DNA of 33,924 nt from CAZLQR01 sp964404095 (GTDB lineage Bacteria > Patescibacteriota > Microgenomatia > UBA1406 > GWC2-37-13), in contig CAYOIN010000011.1 in the NCBI GenBank assembly GCA_964404095.1, positions 1 to 33,924 of the forward strand, read 5' to 3'. Positions 1-7,848 of the stretch are shown here, piece after piece (positions within the stretch are counted from its first letter, which is position 1; each line of letters opens with the position of its first letter). A model generated the notes under the pieces. That model saw only the letters and a list, made by a program, of their open reading frames with translations, made no database searches and was not told where the DNA came from. A program made the position numbers and the translations under genes.

Positions 1-13
1 GATCAGAATTCGC

Positions 14-19
14 TACAAT
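14..19 (+). promoter_or_regulatory. -10 element of glmS promoter
   Basis: TACAAT lies 8 nt before the glmS ATG at 28. The expected transcription start falls at or within a couple of bases of the ATG, so the mRNA would be leaderless. The matching -35 would lie left of the window edge. Confidence 0.55.
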
Positions 20-27
20 AAAACCCT

Positions 28-1797
28 ATGTGTGGAATTTTTGGCTATGTAGGAAAAGAGTGCGATGTGCCGAACATGGTTCTCACTGCTCTGAAGGAGC
101 TTGAGTATCGGGGGTATGATTCCTGGGGAATATCGGTGAAATATGATCGGAAATTAGTTACCGATAAGCACATCGGGAAGATCGGATATGCGACCACAAC
201 CTTACCGAAAAGTACTCTCGGCATCGGTCACACAAGATGGGCAACACATGGTGGCGTAACGGTCACGAACGCACACCCGCATACCAATAAGGCAAAAACG
301 ATTGCCGTGGTACATAACGGGATCATCGAAAACTTCCATGAGCTTCGAACATTCCTCATCAAGCATGGTTACGACTTTGTGTCCGAGACCGACTCAGAGG
401 TTATTCCGCACCACATTGACTGGGAAATGAGAAAGGGAGTAGGATTCGCTACGGCGGTCAAGAATACCTTTAATAAACTCACCGGTCTGAACGCGATTGT
501 GGTGATGTATACACCATCAAAGGAGCTCGTTTGTGTCAAAAACGGCTCCCCCCTTGTTATCGGGAAGGGTGCCGCGGAGCACTTCATTGCATCCGATGCA
601 GTTGCGTTACTCAATCACACACGTAAGCTCTACTTTCTGGATGATTATGAAATGGCAATTCTCTCAAGTTCCTCTGCCCAGCTTCTGACCTTGCCGAGTG
701 GTCGTAAAAAAAAGTTAGTCTTCGAGACCATCGACTGGAAACCAGAGCGTTCGGTAAAAGGTGCATACAAACACTTCCTTGCAAAAGAAATAGCAGAACA
801 GCCACAGGTCATTCGACAGATTGCTCTCCAACAAACAAAACAAATTGAGGCGCTCGCAAAAAAGATCAATAATGCATTCGGAACCTTTTTTATTGGTTGC
901 GGAACAGCCTCGTATGCGTCGATTGCCGGTACCTACCTCTTTTCACGCATCGCAAACAAGCATGTAAACTACGCAATTGGTTCGGAGTTCGACTATCTTG
1001 AACACTCGATAACAAAAAGAACTCTGGTTATACCGATTTCGCAGAGCGGTGAGACGATCGATGTTGTGCAGCCGGTTCAGCAAGCTAACCAGAAGGGCGC
1101 ACAGACAGCGGTGATCACCAATGTGCTTGGATCCTCGCTGTATCGAATGGCAGATTTCCGGCTACTCCTGAATGCGGGACCGGAGAAAGCGGTTATTTCG
1201 ACGAAGGCCTTTACCGCGATGATTGCAGTTCTGGTGCATACTGCACTCAGCTTAGTCGGTAAATCGAAGGAAGCAAAGACACTCCTCATCCGCACATCAG
1301 ACGGGGTTAAGAAACTCCTCCGTCCAGCGTCAGTTCTCAAGATTAAGAAACTTGCAAAGATGATCATCAAGAAGGACCATATGTACGTACTGGGCAGGGG
1401 ACTGTCCTATCCTGCAGCGCTCGAATTTGCACTTAAGATGAAGGAGACATGTTATCTCCATGCCGAAGGGTTTGCTGGTGGGGAGCTCAAGCACGGCGTA
1501 ATTGCACTCGTAGAAAAAGGAACTCCGGTTGTTGTACTCGCGCCGCTTGATGAGACCTACCATGAGATCATCTCGAATGCACAGGAGGTAAAGGCGCGAG
1601 GAGGATTGATCATTGGCATCAGTCCAAAACCGAACCCGGTGTTTGACCACTACTTTTCGGTTGATGATGTCGGCGATGCTACTCTCATCCTCGAGATTGT
1701 GATTGCGCAGCTTCTCGCCTATTACACCGCTCTTGCAAAGGGTCTCAAAGACCCAGACAAGCCTCGAAATTTGGCAAAATCTGTTACTGTTAAGTAA
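28..1797 (+). CDS. glmS: Glutamine--fructose-6-phosphate aminotransferase (isomerizing)
   Basis: GlmS makes glucosamine-6-phosphate from fructose-6-phosphate and glutamine, the first committed step to UDP-GlcNAc for peptidoglycan and surface glycans; it is cytoplasmic. The protein is 589 aa, near the usual family length of about 600. It opens with MCGIFGYVG, so the N-terminal nucleophile cysteine of the class II glutaminase is Cys2; LEYRGYDSWG and the GHTRWATHG segment follow. The second half carries two SIS sugar-isomerase domains, with SQSGETIDV in the first and ALEFALKMKETC in the second, and ends in the typical DxPRNLAKSVTV tail. The start is fixed by the obligatory Met-Cys. The stop is 4 nt before the yvcK-like gene, so the two probably form an operon. 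Nothing essential appears to be missing. Confidence 0.97.
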   Translation: MCGIFGYVGKECDVPNMVLTALKELEYRGYDSWGISVKYDRKLVTDKHIGKIGYATTTLPKSTLGIGHTRWATHGGVTVTNAHPHTNKAKTIAVVHNGIIENFHELRTFLIKHGYDFVSETDSEVIPHHIDWEMRKGVGFATAVKNTFNKLTGLNAIVVMYTPSKELVCVKNGSPLVIGKGAAEHFIASDAVALLNHTRKLYFLDDYEMAILSSSSAQLLTLPSGRKKKLVFETIDWKPERSVKGAYKHFLAKEIAEQPQVIRQIALQQTKQIEALAKKINNAFGTFFIGCGTASYASIAGTYLFSRIANKHVNYAIGSEFDYLEHSITKRTLVIPISQSGETIDVVQPVQQANQKGAQTAVITNVLGSSLYRMADFRLLLNAGPEKAVISTKAFTAMIAVLVHTALSLVGKSKEAKTLLIRTSDGVKKLLRPASVLKIKKLAKMIIKKDHMYVLGRGLSYPAALEFALKMKETCYLHAEGFAGGELKHGVIALVEKGTPVVVLAPLDETYHEIISNAQEVKARGGLIIGISPKPNPVFDHYFSVDDVGDATLILEIVIAQLLAYYTALAKGLKDPDKPRNLAKSVTVK

Positions 1798-1801
1798 TAC
1801 C

Positions 1802-2776
1802 ATGAAGAAACCGAACATTGTTGTTGTGGGAGGAGGTACCGGAAGTTTTGTGACACTTTCAGGACTGAAAAAGTATCCATACAACCTCTCTGCGATCGTT
1901 ACGATGATGGACGATGGCGGTTCGACCGGGAAGCTTCGAGATCAGCTTGGTGTACTTCCACCGGGAGATTTTCGACAGTGCCTTATCGCCCTATCTGAAG
2001 CCCCGGACGTCTGGCGAAAACTCTTCACCTATCGTTTCGACTCCGGAGATCTTGCTGGTCACAATATGGGAAACATCCTTCTATCCGCGCTCGAGAAAAT
2101 CAGTTCCTCGTACGAGGATGTAGTTCAGGAAGCACATGAAATTATGGCGGTACAAGGAAGAGTAATTCCGGTAACCTTCGACACAGCGCGACTGAAGGTG
2201 ATATATCGATCGGGTAGAGAGCTGATCGGAGAGAAGTTTCTTGATGAGCAGAGTTCGGATCATGAGCGTATCGAAACAATATCATTACTCCCCTCAGCGC
2301 AGTTAAATCCAGAAGTGACACAATCGCTCACAGATGCAGACTATATTATTATCGGGCCGGGGGATCTTTATTCGAGCATCATCTCGATAGCGCTCGTATC
2401 AGGATTCAAAGAAGCGTTTATGGCGTCAAAAGCCAGGGTGATCTTCATCATGAATCTCATGACAAAGTCTTCTCAGACACCATCTTATTCAGCGCAAGAT
2501 CATGTCGACGACATCGCACGATACTTTGGCCGAAGACCAGATGTCGTACTACAGAATACCGATCCAATCCCGTCGGAAGTTGTGAAATATTATCAATCCG
2601 CAAGTAATGATATTCCTGTAACCGGTTCGATTTCAGACGTTCAGGTACTTCCGTTCGCATTACTTTCAAAAGAAATAAATGATGAGCGGCAGGTGCTTGC
2701 ACAGACCTTTGCACATAGCATTCTCCGCCATGACTCAGAAAAGGTAGCTGAAGCTATTCGATCGATTGTGGAGTAA
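1802..2776 (+). CDS. GlmR/YvcK-like UDP-sugar-binding regulator (CofD-like fold)
   Basis: The protein is 324 aa of the YvcK/CofD-like family. In Bacillus-type bacteria GlmR (YvcK) binds UDP-GlcNAc and adjusts carbon flow into GlmS and cell-wall synthesis; the family also resembles the F420 enzyme CofD. The start at 1802 gives the standard N-terminus: a short beta strand, then the nucleotide-binding loop GGGTGSF (residues 10-16), followed by DDGGSTGKLR (from residue 37) and PPGDFRQCLIAL. Further upstream in-frame starts lie inside glmS and are unlikely. It begins 4 nt after glmS. The last 23 bp overlap the 3' end of a convergent gene. The family is clear. The regulatory role here is inferred from the glmS pairing and family knowledge, and I see no complete F420 pathway that would favour CofD. 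Confidence 0.9.
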   Translation: MKKPNIVVVGGGTGSFVTLSGLKKYPYNLSAIVTMMDDGGSTGKLRDQLGVLPPGDFRQCLIALSEAPDVWRKLFTYRFDSGDLAGHNMGNILLSALEKISSSYEDVVQEAHEIMAVQGRVIPVTFDTARLKVIYRSGRELIGEKFLDEQSSDHERIETISLLPSAQLNPEVTQSLTDADYIIIGPGDLYSSIISIALVSGFKEAFMASKARVIFIMNLMTKSSQTPSYSAQDHVDDIARYFGRRPDVVLQNTDPIPSEVVKYYQSASNDIPVTGSISDVQVLPFALLSKEINDERQVLAQTFAHSILRHDSEKVAEAIRSIVE

Positions 2777-3290
2777 TCCCGGGAGATGTACGTTTGTTCT
2801 TCTTTGCACCTGTAATAACACCTCGTTGCACCAATACCATATACGTTGACCAGACGATCAAGACCGCTGCGCCGGTGAGAAAGATAAGGGTTTTGAGTAG
2901 ATCTGCATCCCCAGCGTCATTTGTCTTGAGCTCATCGGTCGCCCCAAGCGTTTTACCGTTCCCGTTAGAGAGCCCGGTTTCCGGCGGATCATCAACAAGA
3001 CCTGGTCCACCGAATCCTGAGGAGTTTGTAGAGTTCTGCAACGGGACTGGTGATTTCATTGCCGATGGTGTGGGCGTGTTCGTCGCTTGTGGAGTGGAGG
3101 GAGCTGAGGTCGCGGTCGGTGCCGGTGTTGCGGTTGCGGTTGGGGCGGTTGTTGGGGTTGGTGTCTCGGTTACAGTCGGAGTAGGTGTCTCGGTTGCGGT
3201 CGGAGTAGGCGTATCGGTCGGGGTTGGATCCTCTGCGTATACATGAAGCGGGAAGAGGAAGATAAATACTACTATCGCAACAATCTGCAT
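2754..3290 (-). CDS. Thr/Pro-rich surface protein with signal peptide and C-terminal membrane anchor
   Basis: The protein is 178 aa and I recognise no enzymatic domain. Residues 1-19 form a signal peptide ending VYA, with likely cleavage before EDP. Residues 21-83 are almost pure Thr/Pro/Ala/Glu in TPTPT-type repeats, as in extended, possibly O-glycosylated wall-spanning stalks. A Gly/Asn/Asp linker follows, then one hydrophobic helix at about 131-154 and a Lys-rich cytoplasmic tail (KKNKR). The topology is therefore secreted N-terminus, stalk and C-terminal membrane anchor. It starts 7 nt downstream of the zinc-ribbon methyltransferase on the same strand, so co-transcription is likely. Its 3' end overlaps the yvcK-like gene by 23 bp. 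It may be a substrate or scaffold for the neighbouring glycan enzymes; that is inference only. Confidence 0.8.
   Translation of the reverse strand: MQIVAIVVFIFLFPLHVYAEDPTPTDTPTPTATETPTPTVTETPTPTTAPTATATPAPTATSAPSTPQATNTPTPSAMKSPVPLQNSTNSSGFGGPGLVDDPPETGLSNGNGKTLGATDELKTNDAGDADLLKTLIFLTGAAVLIVWSTYMVLVQRGVITGAKKNKRTSPGITPQSIE
3163..3227. repeat. Imperfect 24-bp tandem repeat encoding Thr/Pro units
   Basis: Two nearly identical 24-bp units (3163-3186 and 3187-3210) and a partial, diverged third (3211-3227) lie inside the Thr/Pro-rich coding region. Each encodes an eight-residue T/P/E/V unit on the minus strand. Looser copies extend to about 3100. Such arrays can change length by slippage. Confidence 0.7.
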
Positions 3291-3297
3291 CCCACCA

Positions 3298-4221
3298 TTA
3301 TAGCAACAGTGACTTATTTTTTTGAATAAAAACTTGCAGTATGCTCCCTTGTTTGCCGAGATTGAGAAGGGGAGTAAGGATCGGTGCCACTACTCGATCA
3401 AAAAAAGGAAGAGACTCGGTCCGTGGTGTGAGTTCAGTCATTAACTCACTTGGTTTACTACTCGCTCTCGATAGACTATAGTAAGCATTTCTGCGCTTGA
3501 GTCTCCTGAGCACGCCTATAAGGTGTTCTGGATAGCTATATGTGGAGGTTTTCAGTATATGCCCATTGCAGTTCTTTAACAGAATTTCGAGCGAACGTGG
3601 CCCAAAGAGATGAATGTGATCTGGTGGTGTAAGAAAGGTGTAGTCATCACGTTCAACTTTCAGCAGATGGCTGTCGCTATTTGGTGTCTCGATGTAAAGA
3701 ATACCTCCGGGACGGAGGAGCTCAAGAACCTTCTTGAGAAACTGTTCGGGGTGTCTGACATGCTCAATAACATGAATAAGAAGTACAAAATGAAACGTTG
3801 GGTGACAGCCACTTATGTAGCTATCAAGATCGGTATGTTCCACTCGTCTTCCATGCTGAGTGTATGCGACGCGATAGAGATTCCGTGATGGTTCTATCCC
3901 TCGAGCATGCAACCCCTCCTGAAGAGCCACCGTTATCCCTGTTCCATATCCGGTTCCGATATCGAGCAATGACTTCCCGTCAGGATAGAGCTGTTTCATG
4001 GTACGAATCGCGTGAGTGGTGACATTGATAAATCGCTTCTGCGCGGTATCATTCACTCTGAATAGGTAGTTCTCTGCATAGAGTGCCTTGAGCACTCGTG
4101 AGGATGGCAACGGACTGAGGTACACAAGTTTGCATGAACTGCACCGGCGATAGCGATAGCTCTGCAGTCGCGCAAAACGCTGTGTACTTGTGGATTCACA
4201 GATCGGGCATCTCAAGCTCAT
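3298..4221 (-). CDS. Class I SAM-dependent methyltransferase with N-terminal zinc-ribbon motif
   Basis: The protein is about 307 aa. The N-terminus has two CxxC knuckles, CPIC and CSSC about 24 residues later, consistent with a small zinc ribbon. The SAM-binding motif I reads LLDIGTGYGTG, and the acidic loop IEPSRN closes the next strand. FHFVLLIHVIEHVRHPEQFL and LLRPGGILYIETPN mark the later strands of a Methyltransf_23-type fold. Such enzymes are common in surface-polysaccharide loci, where they methylate sugars or lipid-linked glycans, but the substrate cannot be read from sequence. It is divergent from a second methyltransferase of the same architecture starting at 4297, and co-directional with the Thr/Pro-rich protein 7 nt downstream. 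An alternative ATG at 4230 adds three residues; 4221 was preferred because it places the knuckle close to the N-terminus, as in the neighbour. Confidence 0.85.
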   Translation of the reverse strand: MSLRCPICESTSTQRFARLQSYRYRRCSSCKLVYLSPLPSSRVLKALYAENYLFRVNDTAQKRFINVTTHAIRTMKQLYPDGKSLLDIGTGYGTGITVALQEGLHARGIEPSRNLYRVAYTQHGRRVEHTDLDSYISGCHPTFHFVLLIHVIEHVRHPEQFLKKVLELLRPGGILYIETPNSDSHLLKVERDDYTFLTPPDHIHLFGPRSLEILLKNCNGHILKTSTYSYPEHLIGVLRRLKRRNAYYSLSRASSKPSELMTELTPRTESLPFFDRVVAPILTPLLNLGKQGSILQVFIQKNKSLLL

Positions 4222-4242
4222 GGCGAGCATTAGTGTTCACTA

Positions 4243-4271
4243 TTGCTCTCCCTATTACCATTGACTATAAT
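4243..4271 (+). promoter_or_regulatory. Promoter of the rightward glycan operon
   Basis: TTGCTC (4243-4248), a 17-nt spacer and TATAAT (4266-4271) form a near-consensus sigma-70-type promoter in the divergent gap between the two methyltransferases. The expected start near 4278 leaves a leader of roughly 19 nt before the ATG at 4297. Confidence 0.7.
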
Positions 4272-4296
4272 CTACAAAAATTTCTCCAGAGAAGAT

Positions 4297-5175
4297 ATGA
4301 AAAAGAAAAAACTGATTCGATGTCCGTTGTGTACGATGCCGGTGCACAGGACGCTTGCTGTCATCAAGCGAATATCGATCTACGAATGTGTGCACTGTCA
4401 GCTCGGTATCTCGGAACGAACCGCCGCAACAAAACAACAACTGTACCGATCGAGCCGTTACTATTCGTTCGAGGCAGCGCAGAAGAATATTGATAAATAT
4501 CTTTGGAAGTTCGAACGTATTCTTCTTGTTCTTCGGGCGTACCTCCGCTCGGGTGTCATTCTCGATGTCGGCTCGGGATTCGGACTGTTTCCTCGACTTC
4601 TTTCCACGAATAAACGGTACAAGATCATTGCCCTTGAACCGAACCTCAAGCTTCAATTTTTGATGTCGGTGAAGAATGTAACGGTGAAGCGCTTGTCCTT
4701 CAATAACTATTCTGGAAAGAAGTCATCCTTTTCCGCTGTTACGATGCTTGATGTGCTCGAACATTTCCCCGATCCCATCAAACAGCTGAAGAAAGCACAT
4801 AGGCTACTGAAACGGAACGGATACATTTTTATTCTTGCCCCGAACTATAAGAGCACAATGCGCGTCCTTGCGCAGCACTGGGCATGGTGGATGATTGAGG
4901 ATCACTATGTGCATTTCTCGAGAACGTCGATCAAGAAGGCACTCGAACTGTCTGGGTTTCATGTAGCGTATCTCGAGACCTTCGAGCATCCCCAGGACAT
5001 GTGGTTGCAGCTGAAAAGCAGTTTTGGCTCTGTTCAGAATGCCGCTCTTCGACGGTTAATGAAGCTCCTCACTATCCCAACTCTCTACCTCGCATATCTC
5101 CTGAGCAGACCGTTCATCTGGGGAATGTGTGCAGGAGGGTTACTCTTCGTCGTCGCTAAAAAAAGAAATGCATAA
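4297..5175 (+). CDS. Class I SAM-dependent methyltransferase with N-terminal zinc-ribbon motif and C-terminal hydrophobic segment
   Basis: The protein is 292 aa with the same plan as the leftward methyltransferase: CPLC and CVHC knuckles near the N-terminus, then motif I VILDVGSGFGLFP, the acidic strand end ALEPNLK, the motif IV region AVTMLDVLEHFPDP, and LLKRNGYIFILAPN. The C-terminus carries a hydrophobic stretch (LYLAYLLSRPFIWGMC and GGLLFVVA) that could associate with the membrane, and ends in a basic tail. The start at 4297 was chosen because it lies downstream of a good promoter and gives the MKKKKLIRC N-terminus; a longer in-frame start at 4243 would fall inside the -35. It is the first gene of the rightward glycan operon and overlaps the next gene by 8 bp. 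It probably modifies a sugar or lipid carrier; the substrate is unknown. Confidence 0.85.
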   Translation: MKKKKLIRCPLCTMPVHRTLAVIKRISIYECVHCQLGISERTAATKQQLYRSSRYYSFEAAQKNIDKYLWKFERILLVLRAYLRSGVILDVGSGFGLFPRLLSTNKRYKIIALEPNLKLQFLMSVKNVTVKRLSFNNYSGKKSSFSAVTMLDVLEHFPDPIKQLKKAHRLLKRNGYIFILAPNYKSTMRVLAQHWAWWMIEDHYVHFSRTSIKKALELSGFHVAYLETFEHPQDMWLQLKSSFGSVQNAALRRLMKLLTIPTLYLAYLLSRPFIWGMCAGGLLFVVAKKRNA

Positions 5176-5917
5176 ACTATCGGTCGTTCTGGTAACCAAG
5201 AATGCAGAGGAGCTGCTCTCATCCTGTCTCGCCAGTGTACGATCTATTGCTGACGAGATTATTGCGGTGGATGTGCGGTCGACGGACCGAACACGATCCA
5301 TACTCAAGCACCATCAGGCAACGATTATTACAACCACCTCAAACCATCTTGGAAGGAACAAAGCGCGAGGAATCCAGCTCACGAAACATCGACTCATATT
5401 TCTTATCGACAGCGATGAGATTGTGTCGAAAAAACTACAGCAATCGATTCTTCGACTGAAGCGCCGGAAACGGCTCGCTCATGGATATCGACTGAGCTTT
5501 CACAATCACTTCATGAGGAGAAGGTTACGGCACGGAGGTGAAGGGTATCGAATGGTCCGGTTGTTTCAGCGAAACAAGGCAACGATGCATGCGTCGTCGG
5601 TCCATGAGCATCTTGAGGTGCCGTCTGGTGATATCCGGACACTCGCCGGGCATATCGATCACTTCTCCTACCGGTCGATTCCTCAAATGTTTCGAAAGTT
5701 CAGTGCCTATGCTCTGCTAGAAGCGGCAGAGAAACATCGAGAAGGGGAGCGATCTTCATTCAAGAAAATTGCCCTCTACCCGATTCACATGTTCTGGGCG
5801 CGATATGTAGTAGATCGTGGTTATCGTGATGGACTGTGGCGAATCCCGCTCGATCTCGGATTTGCCTATATGGAGTGGCTGACCTATACTTCGTTAGCGC
5901 TACGCAACCGAGCATGA
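5168..5917 (+). CDS. Family 2 glycosyltransferase (WaaE/KdtX-like)
   Basis: The protein is 249 aa with a GT-A fold. It opens with a typical beta strand and nucleotide-binding turn (LSVVLVTKNAEELL), followed by DEIIAVDVRSTDRT. The metal-binding acidic motif is DSDE at residues 81-84. VHEHLE and the HIDHFSYRSIPQMFRKF stretch resemble the LPS-core glucosyltransferase WaaE group. The C-terminus has an amphipathic or hydrophobic part consistent with membrane attachment. The usual VDSGSTDGT is VDVRSTDRT here, which is unusual but leaves the Asp residues in place. The start at 5168 overlaps the methyltransferase stop, and the stop overlaps the next ATG (ATGA), so translation is probably coupled. It is similar in architecture to the gene at 9865. 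Donor and acceptor sugars are not predictable. Confidence 0.88.
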   Translation: MHKLSVVLVTKNAEELLSSCLASVRSIADEIIAVDVRSTDRTRSILKHHQATIITTTSNHLGRNKARGIQLTKHRLIFLIDSDEIVSKKLQQSILRLKRRKRLAHGYRLSFHNHFMRRRLRHGGEGYRMVRLFQRNKATMHASSVHEHLEVPSGDIRTLAGHIDHFSYRSIPQMFRKFSAYALLEAAEKHREGERSSFKKIALYPIHMFWARYVVDRGYRDGLWRIPLDLGFAYMEWLTYTSLALRNRA

Positions 5918-7848
5918 ACATCGCAGTTATTATCGTTGGCTTACAAGACACACCCAATGAGGCGTATGATACCGCTCGACAGTTTCGGAGAGCGCTCGGA
6001 AACCGGGTTCGTATAATCGTCGTTTTAAATAAGCGCGGAAGGGAAGGATATGCCACAGGTGTCAACAAAGGCATCCGCATCGCTCTTCGAGGCGGAGCTC
6101 AAATTTTGCTAGTAGCTAATCCAGATATTCAACTCTTACGACTCTCTTATGCCTCAATCAAAGCGGCAGCGGCGCTCTATGATGTGTGGGGGTACCGTTT
6201 TCGACAGCATGGCATCGTCTACCACCATGGATCGCTCGATCACATGCGACTATCGGGTACGCTCATTTCAAACAAGTCAAAACAGAAAGATCCGCGCATC
6301 GACTTCATCTCCGGTTCCCTCATCTGCTTCCGGCGATCAGTTCTACAAAAAATCGGATTATTTAATGAACGGTATCATATGTACTATGAAGACGTTGAGT
6401 TCTGTCAGAGGGCTTATCGAGCGGGGCTGACCATCGGTGTTGTTCCGACCGTTGCGTATGAGCACTACGAGTCCGGTTTAAATGACCAGAAAGAACTGCA
6501 GTTGTTTATGTCTCGACTCCGATTCTTTTGGGAGTATGCTTCCGTACTTCAGAAAATTCGTGAATGCATTCGTCTTCCCAGAACAGTATTTGAGCATCGA
6601 TCTCTGATTATCGGAGAGTTTGCACGGCGACCATTCATCAAGAACTTTATGACCTTGAACCTCTCATCGCTCAGTATTAAGCTCTTCACGTTTCTACTAT
6701 TCCTGTTCTTGGTACGAAAACTGAGCCCCGCTTCATTTGGCCTCTACAACCTGATCTGGGCGCAGGTTGCGCTCTTTATGCCACTCGCTGATCTGGGAAC
6801 TACCAACTACGGAATTTTTCATCTCAAGGATAATGCAACATTACTCCGCAAGCTCTTCTCACTACGGCTGTTCTTGGGTGGAATCTTCGCTGTCATAACG
6901 GTTCTGTATACCGCAGCGATCTTCAGGGATCCGACCATCCTTCTTCTCACATCACTGAGTGTGCCAATCATGCTCTCGAATGCAGTTTCCGGAAGTTTTC
7001 TTATCCATAGTACGATTCAGGCGAAGGCGTTTCTCGCCTCATATTACGCGATGGGTTACAACCTGATACTGATTCTCTCACTCATTCTCTATCTTCAGAT
7101 CTCAAATGCTATCACGGGGTTGTTTATCATCGAGGGCATCGTGGCGCTACTCTATTCGGTCGTGTTACTCCGACGTATGCAGGGATCGGTCCCACTATCT
7201 TTTCGGTTGCCAACTCGTTCCTTCGTTATCAAAACGGTCCAACGATCGTATATCTACGTTCTGCTTACTTTCTTTGCTGGACTGTACTTTAAAATCGATC
7301 TCTTTATTCTGCAGATGTATCATGGATCGACGGCGGTCGGTCTGTACAGCTCTGGGTATAAGTTTTTTGAAGCACTCATCTTTATCGGATCCAGCTACAC
7401 TATTGCGGCAACTCCGGTGTACCGAATGTACCTTTCCAAGCGCTCCACCAAGAAGAGAGCGCGAGCAAAGTTACTTCGCGATGCAACACTACTCTTTGTC
7501 GGAGGTATGCTCCTCAGCTGTACATCGGCATGGTTAGCTCCAACGGTGATAGGCCCTCTCATTGGGAGTGGCTTCTCTGCCGGCCTACGCGTGTTCCAGA
7601 TCGTAATTTTTGCGCTGCCATTTCTTTTGGTATCGTCGGTCTGCATGAATCTTCTTTATCTCCTGAAGCGCACGCACTGGGTTGTACAGCTGTTCGTAGT
7701 GCAGATTGTGGTTAATATTGTTGCAAATATGACGTTTGTACCTTTGTTTTCCTACAACGCAAGTGCGATAATTACGGTAGTGAGCGAGGTGTTGAACGCG
7801 GCTGCTGTACTTCCACTTGCTCTCAAAGCTTATGAAGATCTCAGTTGA
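5914..7848 (+). CDS. Fusion protein: family 2 glycosyltransferase + Wzx-like polysaccharide flippase
   Basis: One open frame of 644 aa joins two activities usually found on separate polypeptides. Residues 1 to about 225 are a GT2 of the rhamnosyltransferase (WbbL/RfbN) type, with NPDI at 69-72 as the metal/nucleotide site and MYYEDVEFC at 156-164 as the catalytic-base region; FISGSLICFRR precedes it. From about residue 240 to the end there are about a dozen hydrophobic helices, starting SIKLFTFLLFLFLVRKLSPA and LADLGTTNYGIFHL, which match the MATE/polysaccharide_synt family that flips undecaprenyl-linked glycans across the membrane. The ATGA overlap with the previous gene sets the start at 5914, and the next gene overlaps by 17 bp. 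The fusion suggests the last sugar addition and export are coupled (inference). No frameshift or stop is seen at the joint. Confidence 0.85.
   Translation: MNIAVIIVGLQDTPNEAYDTARQFRRALGNRVRIIVVLNKRGREGYATGVNKGIRIALRGGAQILLVANPDIQLLRLSYASIKAAAALYDVWGYRFRQHGIVYHHGSLDHMRLSGTLISNKSKQKDPRIDFISGSLICFRRSVLQKIGLFNERYHMYYEDVEFCQRAYRAGLTIGVVPTVAYEHYESGLNDQKELQLFMSRLRFFWEYASVLQKIRECIRLPRTVFEHRSLIIGEFARRPFIKNFMTLNLSSLSIKLFTFLLFLFLVRKLSPASFGLYNLIWAQVALFMPLADLGTTNYGIFHLKDNATLLRKLFSLRLFLGGIFAVITVLYTAAIFRDPTILLLTSLSVPIMLSNAVSGSFLIHSTIQAKAFLASYYAMGYNLILILSLILYLQISNAITGLFIIEGIVALLYSVVLLRRMQGSVPLSFRLPTRSFVIKTVQRSYIYVLLTFFAGLYFKIDLFILQMYHGSTAVGLYSSGYKFFEALIFIGSSYTIAATPVYRMYLSKRSTKKRARAKLLRDATLLFVGGMLLSCTSAWLAPTVIGPLIGSGFSAGLRVFQIVIFALPFLLVSSVCMNLLYLLKRTHWVVQLFVVQIVVNIVANMTFVPLFSYNASAIITVVSEVLNAAAVLPLALKAYEDLS

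Noticed and set aside
1330..1884. A 184-aa minus-strand frame across the glmS/yvcK junction
   Set aside because: It overlaps two certain genes, lacks a promoter and shows no domain.
1802..2776. Reading the YvcK-like protein as CofD of an F420 pathway together with the CofE-like domain
   Set aside because: The sequence follows the YvcK subgroup (DDGGSTGKLR, PPGDFRQ), it sits with glmS, and no cofC/cofG/cofH-like gene is present in the window.
2794..3246. A 150-aa plus-strand frame rich in Val/Gly opposite the Thr/Pro protein
   Set aside because: It is the antisense of the Thr/Pro codon repeats. The minus frame has a signal peptide, anchor and operon context; the plus frame has none of these.
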